This document shows positions 5,759 to 12,186 of a stretch of DNA of 15,766 nt, piece after piece; the first letter of the stretch is position 1, and the number at the start of each line of letters is the position of its first letter. The position numbers and the translations under genes were made by a program. Source of the stretch: Bacilli bacterium (GTDB taxonomy: Bacteria > Bacillota_I > Bacilli_A > ML615J-28 > CAG-698); contig JAQUYJ010000008.1 in assembly GCA_028691905.1 (NCBI GenBank), forward strand, positions 1 through 15,766, written 5' to 3'. Below the pieces are notes generated by a model. That model searched no databases and was not told the origin of the DNA. It saw nothing but the letters and a program-made list of their open reading frames with translations.

Positions 5759-8609
5759 ATCCATTCATTTAGAAAATATAAAAAGTTATGTAAATGAGAC
5801 ATTTGATTTTCAAGAAGGAATTAACTGTATTTTAGGATTAAACGGCAGCGGAAAATCAACTTTAATTGAAAGCATTGGTATTGCAATATTCAATTTTAAC
5901 CGCTATGCCAATTTATCGCAGATGATTCGATACGGTCAAAGCAAAGGAATTATTGAAGTTGTATTTGAAGCAAATGATGAACGGGATTATCAGATAATCC
6001 GCGTGATTAGGCCAAAATCAAATACAGTTAAAATCATCGACTGTACCAATCAGGAAGAACTGTACAGCGGAACAAGCGAAGTGTACCATTTCATTAAAAA
6101 TGTTTTGAAAGTTTCAAGAACAAAAGAATTCTCCAAAATGTTTGAAGAAATTATTGCCGTCCCCCAGGGACAGTTTGTCAATGCGTTTTTAGAAAATCCA
6201 GCCAAACGAAAAGAAAACTTTGATAAGCTTTTCGATTTGCATATTTATAAGGATTTAAATGGTAAAACGAAGGAACTGCTGGATTATGTGAAGGAAACAA
6301 GAACAGTGCCGCTTGAAAAAGAAATTGCCCACCTAACAGGAGAAATCTCTCTTTTGGATGATAAAAAGCAGGCTAAAGGTTTACTCGAAAAAGAAATATC
6401 GGAAATTGAAGGGCACCTGACGGAAAGCCAAAATCAATTCAATACTACCAAGACCGCAAAAGAAGAACTCGAACAAATCCAAAAAGACATGGAACAAAAG
6501 CAAACAGAAGTAACCCTGACAAAAGAAAAAATTAATCACTATACTCAAAAAGAAAACGAATTAAAACAGACCATTATACTGGATGAAAAAGCTGTGGCTT
6601 TAGTCGAACAAAGCAAAAAAGGGTACATGAAATATCAGGAGACACAGCGTAACTTGGTTACATATGAAGAAAAGCAGGAACAGTATCAAGTGCTGGAAAA
6701 GGAAATGCAGCAAAAAGAAGCATCAATCCGTGTATATGATGCCAATTTAAATCATTACGAAGAATTAAAGAAACAAGCCCTTCAGATTATTCAGGACAAA
6801 CAGGATGAGTTGGCTAGATTGAATCAGGAAATTGTCGTACTGGAAGGAAACATAGTCGCTTACAAAGAACAAGAAGAACAGGCCAGCAATGATTTTCAAT
6901 CAGATAAGGAAAAACTGAATCAAGAAAAGGAACAGTTACTTTCCATGCTGCAGCGAGTTCGGGATTTTGAAACAAGAAACCTCCACATTGATCATTTTCC
7001 TGCGGAAGCTATAGAGGAAATAGTTCAGATTCAGGAAGAAAAAAATAAGGAATTACAGGAAAATCAAAGTAAAAAGCAACAGCTTCATCAACTTGAAAAG
7101 CAAAAAATCCAATATCAAATCGAAATAGATTCTGCTATTGCCAATTCGCAATTGACTGTGGACGGAACCTGCCCTTTTTTGAAGGAAAAATGCAAGAATA
7201 TCAAAGAAGGCTCCCTGAATCTTTATTTTGAAAAAAGAGTTGCCACCTACAATGCCCTGTTGGAAGAAGTAACCACTCAACTGGAACAGATTAAAAAAGA
7301 AGTTCTGGATGAAAAAGAAGTTGCAATTGAACTGGAACGGCTGGACAACAAAAAAAGCCTGGTATTGGAAAGCAGAAAAAAAGAACAGAATCTTCAAAAA
7401 GATATACTCAGCTGGTTTGAAGAAAATGAATTGCAGATGGATGAAAAGAAGGATCCACTGAACCAAGCAAAAGAATATATTGAAATGCAGTTAAATGAAA
7501 ATTCACAAAAACAGACAATCCACGAAGAGACAAGAACAGAAATCGTGGATATCCAAAGCAAAAAGAACACAAGCGTCTTCCAACTTACCAATCACCAAAC
7601 CCAATTAAAACAACTGCAAACCGAAATACATAAAGCAAAAAAACAACAGGAAGACAACCAAAATAAAATTTATTTTGATCAAAAAAGAAAGGACGCAGAA
7701 ATTGCTGCAATAAGTGACATCCAAAAGACACTGGAGCAGGATAAAAACACGAAAGCGATAATTGATCAACTAAAAAAACAGCTTGTTGAATTGGAGCAGG
7801 AAAAAACAATGTATCTGGAAAATATCGGACGTTCCAAGGAATACAGTAAAACAAAGAAAATGCTGGATCAGACGCTGCAGGAAAAACAGAACGAAGAAAA
7901 AAAGTTGGACCAGACAGCGCAATTGTTAACCGATTTAACGAATCGTTTTAACCTTGAAAAATTAGAGGAATTGAAACAGGTTTATCAGGAACTGATAGCT
8001 AAAATCAGTGCCCTGAAAACAACCGCTTTTGAAAAAAAGCAACAAAACAAAGCACTTGAAAAAGAAATAGAAGAGATGGAAGCAAAACAGAATCTGCTCA
8101 ATCAAAAACAAAACGAAGCCAATCATTACAGCAGGATAAGAGATTTCTTTGAGAAAATGCGTAAAATATATACCAATCTTCCCATGCAGCTCTCCCAAAG
8201 CTACCGGGAATATATTTCCACTTTAGCGACCGGAATCTATCGACGCATATCCAAGGAAAATGTTCGCCTGGTCATTAAGGAAGACTATCTGGTCCAATTG
8301 ATTGATGATGGAAAAGAAAACAACATTAAAGAAATCGACCAATTGTCCGGCGGAGAACAGATGAGTGTTGCTATTGCCATTCGCCTATCAATGCTTCGAC
8401 AGTTGTCAGGCCTTGATATATACTTTTTGGATGAACCGACAATCAATCTTGATTATGAACGACGTTCGCGTATCGCAAGTGTCATTCAGGATATCGCCGG
8501 AGAACTCTCGCAGCTGTTTGTCATCAGTCACGATGATACTTTTGATGATATAACGCAAAGTATCATCAAAATTGAAAAAGAAAACAATATCAGTCATTTA
8601 GAAAGATAA
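5748..8609 (+). CDS. sbcC: SbcC/Rad50-family ATPase subunit with CX6C apex
   Basis: 953-residue SMC-like ATPase that pairs with SbcD. N-terminal lobe: Walker A GLNGSGKST (K36) and Q-loop region VPQGQF. A long heptad-rich coiled coil runs from about 180 to 800, interrupted at the apex near residue 475. C-terminal lobe: signature LSGGEQ (866-871), Walker B IYFLDEPT (D895, E896) and H-switch SHDD (H928). The apex holds CPFLKEKC (C475, C482), six residues between cysteines instead of the two of a standard Rad50 zinc hook. It lies at the exact middle of the chain, as a hook should. Start ATG 5748 is chosen because GGGAG (5736-5740) is 7 nt upstream and the ATPase fold begins there; the longer frame from 5673 lies in sbcD. 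Slightly shorter than E. coli SbcC (about 1050). Confidence 0.93.
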   Translation: MKIKSIHLENIKSYVNETFDFQEGINCILGLNGSGKSTLIESIGIAIFNFNRYANLSQMIRYGQSKGIIEVVFEANDERDYQIIRVIRPKSNTVKIIDCTNQEELYSGTSEVYHFIKNVLKVSRTKEFSKMFEEIIAVPQGQFVNAFLENPAKRKENFDKLFDLHIYKDLNGKTKELLDYVKETRTVPLEKEIAHLTGEISLLDDKKQAKGLLEKEISEIEGHLTESQNQFNTTKTAKEELEQIQKDMEQKQTEVTLTKEKINHYTQKENELKQTIILDEKAVALVEQSKKGYMKYQETQRNLVTYEEKQEQYQVLEKEMQQKEASIRVYDANLNHYEELKKQALQIIQDKQDELARLNQEIVVLEGNIVAYKEQEEQASNDFQSDKEKLNQEKEQLLSMLQRVRDFETRNLHIDHFPAEAIEEIVQIQEEKNKELQENQSKKQQLHQLEKQKIQYQIEIDSAIANSQLTVDGTCPFLKEKCKNIKEGSLNLYFEKRVATYNALLEEVTTQLEQIKKEVLDEKEVAIELERLDNKKSLVLESRKKEQNLQKDILSWFEENELQMDEKKDPLNQAKEYIEMQLNENSQKQTIHEETRTEIVDIQSKKNTSVFQLTNHQTQLKQLQTEIHKAKKQQEDNQNKIYFDQKRKDAEIAAISDIQKTLEQDKNTKAIIDQLKKQLVELEQEKTMYLENIGRSKEYSKTKKMLDQTLQEKQNEEKKLDQTAQLLTDLTNRFNLEKLEELKQVYQELIAKISALKTTAFEKKQQNKALEKEIEEMEAKQNLLNQKQNEANHYSRIRDFFEKMRKIYTNLPMQLSQSYREYISTLATGIYRRISKENVRLVIKEDYLVQLIDDGKENNIKEIDQLSGGEQMSVAIAIRLSMLRQLSGLDIYFLDEPTINLDYERRSRIASVIQDIAGELSQLFVISHDDTFDDITQSIIKIEKENNISHLER

Positions 8610-8637
8610 TGCCCATAACAATGGGTATTTTTCTTTT
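8608..8637 (+). terminator. Intrinsic terminator after sbcC
   Basis: 9-bp stem AATGCCCAT (8608-8616) / ATGGGTATT (8621-8629) with one G-U pair and loop AACA, followed by a T-rich tract TTTTTCTTTT (8628-8637). It starts inside the sbcC stop codon. Confidence 0.82.
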
Positions 8638-8663
8638 CAAAGATAAGCGAGATATGTTATAAT
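8635..8663 (+). promoter_or_regulatory. Upstream promoter (P1) of the nrnA-nrnA-surE operon
   Basis: TATAAT (8658-8663) with TG at 8655-8656 (extended -10) and a weak TTTCAA (8635-8640) at 17 bp. It would give a leader about 50 nt longer than that from the P2 promoter at 8683-8711. Confidence 0.55.
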
Positions 8664-8682
8664 AAAAAAGGAGATTTTTTAT

Positions 8683-8711
8683 TTTACAAAATCCCATCTT
8701 CATGGTATAAT
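8683..8711 (+). promoter_or_regulatory. Proximal promoter (P2) of the nrnA-nrnA-surE operon
   Basis: TTTACA (8683-8688), 17-bp spacer, TATAAT (8706-8711) with TG at 8703-8704. Transcription from here would start near 8718, so the ATG at 8721 would be almost leaderless. The ATG at 8736 with AAGGAG (8725-8730) is preferred. Confidence 0.75.
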
Positions 8712-8735
8712 GAAAAATCTATGCAAGGAGAAAAT

Positions 8736-9677
8736 ATGTTTAAACAGGTACATGAATGGATAAAACAATATAAGACCATCATTATTCACCGCCATTATCG
8801 TCCCGACGGCGATGCAATAGGCAGCCAAATAGGTCTGAAAGAAGCAATAAAAGCAACCTATCCCGATAAAAATGTCTTGATAACCGGGGATACTGTTGAC
8901 AGACTTTCCTTTTTGGGACAAATGGATGAGGTCCGGGATACAGCATACCAAAACGCACTGGCTATTGTTTTGGACTGTGGAGATACCAGCCTGATCAGTG
9001 ACAGCCGGTATCAATTGGCAGATAAGACAATCAAAATCGATCATCACGTCAATAAGGAAAATTACGGCGATATCAACATTATTGACACAGACGAAATCAG
9101 CTGTGCAAGCATGATTACCAGACTGATTATGGAACAGGAATATAAACTTACCCCCAAAGGAGCCAGAGCGCTTTTTGTTGGGTTGGTTGCGGACAGCGGA
9201 AGGTTTCGTTATCCCGGTGTCGGACCCAATACATTCAAAGCGGCCCATTATCTGACTTCCTTTCCTTTTGATATTGAAGAAGTGTATCAGCAAATCTATA
9301 CCGAACCGTTAAACGAAGTAAAACTGCGGGCGAAGTATACAAGTGCTTTTCAGTTAACCGAACACAATGTTGCTTATCTAATAATTGATATGGAAGAAAG
9401 AAACCGCAATCGTTTGAGTTTTTCTTTTGCTTCCCGGGGATTGATCAGTGTGATGAGTGAAATTGATGGAATATCAATCTGGGCTACTTTTGTTGAAAAC
9501 GACGACAGACAGTTTGTACTGGAACTGCGCTCCAACCGGTACAATATCAATCAAATTGCAAGCAAATACGGAGGTGGAGGACATCTCCTGGCAAGCGGTG
9601 CAACCCTGCAAAACAAAGAGCAAATCGACCAAATATTAAAAGATTTAGACCAATTGATAATGGAGGAAACCAAATGA
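8736..9677 (+). CDS. nrnA: NrnA-like DHH/DHHA1 phosphoesterase, first copy
   Basis: 313-residue cytosolic phosphoesterase, the same length as Bacillus subtilis NrnA. That enzyme degrades 2-5 nt nanoRNA/oligonucleotides and dephosphorylates pAp from sulfate or CoA metabolism. DHH domain: motif I HRHYRPDGD (H18, D24, D26), motif II LDCGD (D80), motif III DHH (102-104) and VADSGRFRY (motif IV Asp). The C-terminal DHHA1 domain carries GGGGH (279-283), the substrate-binding glycine-rich loop, followed by ASGA. Start: ATG 8736 lies 5 nt after AAGGAG; an in-frame ATG at 8721 would add MQGEN but has no ribosome site. Overlaps the second nrnA by 4 nt (ATGA), so the two are coupled. The residue after motif II is SLIS rather than the common positively charged pattern. 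Confidence 0.9.
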   Translation: MFKQVHEWIKQYKTIIIHRHYRPDGDAIGSQIGLKEAIKATYPDKNVLITGDTVDRLSFLGQMDEVRDTAYQNALAIVLDCGDTSLISDSRYQLADKTIKIDHHVNKENYGDINIIDTDEISCASMITRLIMEQEYKLTPKGARALFVGLVADSGRFRYPGVGPNTFKAAHYLTSFPFDIEEVYQQIYTEPLNEVKLRAKYTSAFQLTEHNVAYLIIDMEERNRNRLSFSFASRGLISVMSEIDGISIWATFVENDDRQFVLELRSNRYNINQIASKYGGGGHLLASGATLQNKEQIDQILKDLDQLIMEETK

Positions 9678-10654
9678 ATCAACAAAATGAAATCATAAAA
9701 AAAGAAATTTTTGAAAAAATAAAAGCATATGATACCATTATCATTCACCGTCATTATCGTCCGGACGGCGACTGTATGGGAAGTTCACTGGGACTTAGAA
9801 ATATCTTGAGGACATCTTTTCCTGACAAGAAAGTATTCAGTGTCGGTTCGGACCAAGTTGCCTATCTGACATTTCTGGGTCAGGAAGATACAATTGACAA
9901 AAATGAATACGATAATGCATTGGTTATTGTTGTAGATACTTCAACGAGCAAAAGGGTCAGTATTCCGGAATACAATTTGGGAAAAGAAGTAATCAAAATC
10001 GATCATCATATTGAAACGGATCCATTCGGAAACATCAATTATGTCCGCGAAGATTTTCCGTCCACATCAACCGTTATTATGGATTTCTTTTTAACCTTTC
10101 CGGAATTAAAGATGACAGCAGAAGGGGCACGGGCACTCTATGTTGCTACGATTACCGATACCGGTCGTTTCCGCTATCACAATGTAACCGGAGAAACGTT
10201 GAGACTTGCGGGCAGAATGCTTGATTATGGCCTGGATACAGATGAGATATTTGCCAATCTTCATATCAAAGAAAAAGAATCACTGAAATTACAGGGCTAT
10301 GTTTTGAATCATTTTAAAACCACCAAGAACGGAGTCAGTTATATTTACATAAGCGATCGCGTTCAAAAACGCTTTAAGGTATCAAACGAAGAAGCTTCTG
10401 CTTTGGTAAACACCCTTGACAGCATCAAAGGCAGTCTAATTTGGATTTTGTTTGTTGATATTGAAGGGGTTATCCGGGCCAGACTGCGTTCACGGTTCAC
10501 AACGGTTGTGGAAATTGCGCAGGCCTACAGTGGTGGAGGACATGCCCAAGCCAGCGGAGCGGTTGCGAAAAACCGCAAAGAAATCAAAAAAATGGTAAAA
10601 GATGCAGATGAAGCATTACGATTATACAAACAGGAACACAAGGATGTCTTCTAA
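9674..10654 (+). CDS. nrnA: NrnA-like DHH/DHHA1 phosphoesterase, second copy
   Basis: 326-residue paralogue of the preceding protein. Motifs: HRHYRPDGD (H25, D31, D33), VVDTSTSKR (motif II Asp), IDHH (D110), ITDTGRFRY (motif IV Asp) and a DHHA1 loop SGGGH with GGGH at 287-290. All predicted metal ligands are kept, so both copies look catalytic, but much of the sequence between motifs differs, so the duplication is old. GGAGG (9662-9666) lies 7 nt before the start, and the stop of the first copy overlaps the start (ATGA). It ends with TAATG, shared with surE. By motif II (S-K-R) this copy is closer to the common NrnA pattern. Division of labour between the copies (oligonucleotide versus pAp, or RNA versus DNA) cannot be read from the sequence. 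Confidence 0.9.
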   Translation: MNQQNEIIKKEIFEKIKAYDTIIIHRHYRPDGDCMGSSLGLRNILRTSFPDKKVFSVGSDQVAYLTFLGQEDTIDKNEYDNALVIVVDTSTSKRVSIPEYNLGKEVIKIDHHIETDPFGNINYVREDFPSTSTVIMDFFLTFPELKMTAEGARALYVATITDTGRFRYHNVTGETLRLAGRMLDYGLDTDEIFANLHIKEKESLKLQGYVLNHFKTTKNGVSYIYISDRVQKRFKVSNEEASALVNTLDSIKGSLIWILFVDIEGVIRARLRSRFTTVVEIAQAYSGGGHAQASGAVAKNRKEIKKMVKDADEALRLYKQEHKDVF

Positions 10655-11376
10655 TGAAAATATTGGTTACAAATGATGACGGAATCCATGCAAGCGGATT
10701 GCGGATACTGGTTGAAAAAGCGTTAAAGTTCGGTGAAGTAACGGTTGTTGCTCCTGCCTATGAACAAAGTGCAAAAAGTCATGCCCTGAATATCCGAAAA
10801 GGCTTGGCCTATCAAAAAATGGAGGATATTGTACCGGGAGTCGATACATACGCTTTGGAGTCAACACCGGCTGACTGTGTGCGTTTTGCTGAGTATTATC
10901 TAAAATTAAATTATGATATTGTCTTTTCCGGAATGAACAACGGGTATAATGTTGGAGAGGACATATTGTATTCCGGAACAGTGGGAGCTGCCAGCGAAGG
11001 GGTACTGTGTCACAAGAAGGCAATTGCGATTTCTGCTGCATATAATAAGCAAATGGATGCCCAAACCCATTTGGAAGGGGCTTTAAGTTATATTTTTGAT
11101 AACAAATTATTTGATATATGCTCTTTCTACAATGTCAACATTCCTCCGTTTTCCAATGGCATTAAAATAACCAGACAGGGTTCTACCCATTTTGAAGCCC
11201 GGTTTGAACTGGAAGGACATTTGGTTTTTCAAAGAGGAAAACCATACTTTGACCGGGATAATGAATTTATCGAAAGTGATGTAAATGCAATTCACAATCA
11301 TTTTATTTCGATTAGTCCGTTATCTGTTGACCGAACTGATTTTCAAGCCTATCAAAAATTAGTTAACAGCAAATAA
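10654..11376 (+). CDS. surE: 5'/3'-nucleotidase SurE
   Basis: 240-residue metal-dependent nucleotidase acting on nucleoside 5'- and 3'-monophosphates, and in some species on short polyphosphate. Seen: MKILVTNDDG with metal ligands D8 and D9, APAYEQSAKSH with ligand S39, STPADCVRF, SGMNNGYNVGED with ligand N95, YSGTVGAASEG, and VNIPP. The usual SGIN reads SGMN here. The start overlaps the stop of the second nrnA by 1 nt (TAATG), with AAGGAT (10640-10645) as a modest ribosome site, so it is likely translated by reinitiation. It is the last gene of the operon. Downstream is an independent rpoE promoter and no clear hairpin terminator. Confidence 0.94.
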   Translation: MKILVTNDDGIHASGLRILVEKALKFGEVTVVAPAYEQSAKSHALNIRKGLAYQKMEDIVPGVDTYALESTPADCVRFAEYYLKLNYDIVFSGMNNGYNVGEDILYSGTVGAASEGVLCHKKAIAISAAYNKQMDAQTHLEGALSYIFDNKLFDICSFYNVNIPPFSNGIKITRQGSTHFEARFELEGHLVFQRGKPYFDRDNEFIESDVNAIHNHFISISPLSVDRTDFQAYQKLVNSK

Positions 11377-11381
11377 TTATA

Positions 11382-11410
11382 TTGATAAAAAGCTGAATAT
11401 AGGGTACAAT
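11382..11410 (+). promoter_or_regulatory. Promoter of rpoE
   Basis: TTGATA (11382-11387), 17-bp spacer, TACAAT (11405-11410). The -10 sits inside an inverted repeat GGGTA-CAA-TACCC (11402-11414). Confidence 0.75.
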
Positions 11411-11430
11411 ACCCATGATGGAGGTATACC

Positions 11431-11979
11431 ATGGAACCATATCAAAACGAATCGTTAGTAGAAATAGCACTTCTCATTATGAAGACCAAGAAAAGACCAA
11501 AACCATTAAAAGAATTGACAACGGAAGTTTTTCAGGCTAAAGGAATTACAGCCATAACAGAAGAGATGAAAGCCCAGTTTCAACTGGATTTTATGTTGAG
11601 CGGTCATTTTGTCTGCTGTGGAGAAAACAAAAACGGACATAAACTGTGGGATTTGAAAAACCGACAACCTTCCACCTTATTGGATAAAGACGGAAACTAT
11701 CTGGAAGATTTATATGCTGATGACGAAGATGTCTTAAAGCATGAATTGAAAGATGATTTTGCCTTTGTAGCGGAAGGGGATAAGAGCATTGATGATTTTA
11801 TCAGTGACGATGAAGAAGAATCCGACGAAGAAGAAGACGAAATTGAAGAAGAATTGGGATTGGTGGAACTCGATTCCGAAGACGAACTTGCAGTAACAAC
11901 TGAAATTGTTGTGGAAAGCGATGACGACGAAGAAGATGAAGAAGAAGACGAAATCGAAATAGAATTGCAAGATAAGTAA
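11431..11979 (+). CDS. rpoE: RNA polymerase delta subunit RpoE
   Basis: 182-residue delta factor, a Bacillota/Mollicutes RNA polymerase subunit that binds the core enzyme, lowers non-specific nucleic acid binding and speeds recycling. Residues about 1-85 form the HARE-HTH (winged helix) domain, including SLVEIALLIM, PKPLKELTTEVFQ and GHKLWDLKNR. Residues about 94-182 form a disordered acidic tail. The tail holds two copies of a D/E block (125-142 and 163-179, both ending DEIExEL) separated by a less acidic linker with AVTTEIVV. GGAGG (11420-11424) is 6 nt before the start. It is a single-gene unit with its own promoter and terminator. Length is close to B. subtilis RpoE (173). Confidence 0.93.
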   Translation: MEPYQNESLVEIALLIMKTKKRPKPLKELTTEVFQAKGITAITEEMKAQFQLDFMLSGHFVCCGENKNGHKLWDLKNRQPSTLLDKDGNYLEDLYADDEDVLKHELKDDFAFVAEGDKSIDDFISDDEEESDEEEDEIEEELGLVELDSEDELAVTTEIVVESDDDEEDEEEDEIEIELQDK

Positions 11980-11985
11980 AAATAG

Positions 11986-12017
11986 GCACTTACCGATAAC
12001 GGTGAGTGCTTTTTTTA
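11986..12017 (+). terminator. Intrinsic terminator after rpoE
   Basis: 10-bp stem GCACTTACCG (11986-11995) / CGGTGAGTGC (12000-12009) with one T-G pair, loop ATAA, then T-run 12010-12016. It is the strongest terminator in the window. Confidence 0.9.
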
Positions 12018-12110
12018 ATGGTTTGGTTTATAAAAAACAAAAAATATAATAAAAAAATAATGGTAAATCAATAAAATTTGCGTAAAACTCTTCCATATTT
12101 GATTAAAATA

Positions 12111-12119
12111 TGATAAAAT
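12111..12119 (+). promoter_or_regulatory. Extended -10 promoter of the lipoprotein gene
   Basis: TGATAAAAT gives an extended -10 (TAAAAT 12114-12119), the same form as at 796-804. No good -35 is found at 17 bp. A second weaker candidate is TATAAT at 12045-12050 with TTGGTT at 12023-12028. The rest of 12018-12186 is AT-rich without a gene. Confidence 0.5.
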
Positions 12120-12123
12120 ATAT

Positions 12124-12139
12124 TGTAAACGTTTTTACA
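12124..12139. promoter_or_regulatory. cre-like (CcpA/LacI-family) operator
   Basis: TGTAAACGTTTTTACA has perfect 6-bp arms TGTAAA/TTTACA around CGTT. Its first 14 bases match the Bacillus cre pattern TGWAARCGYTWWCW at 13 of 14 positions (T for C at position 13). It overlaps the predicted transcription start of the -10 at 12114-12119, a position expected for repression. Confidence 0.5.
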
Positions 12140-12186
12140 TATATTGGCAAAAAAATAAAACAAAAGGAAGAAGGAGTGAAAAACTT

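Noticed and set aside
7053..8198. Several Phe-rich minus-strand frames opposite sbcC
   Set aside because: They reflect the Lys/Glu-rich coiled coil read in antisense; none has a start signal or recognisable domain.
4556..11376. sbcDC plus nrnA genes as a defence island
   Set aside because: All are common chromosomal housekeeping genes with no transposase, integrase, toxin, reverse transcriptase or other defence-linked gene nearby.
11734..11989. Minus-strand Phe/Val-rich frames opposite the rpoE acidic tail
   Set aside because: GAA/GAT repeats read in antisense give TTC/ATC; no independent evidence of a gene.
12018..12186. A riboswitch or small RNA in the AT-rich gap before the lipoprotein
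   Set aside because: No conserved aptamer motif or stable hairpin with terminator was seen beyond the rpoE terminator and the cre-like palindrome.
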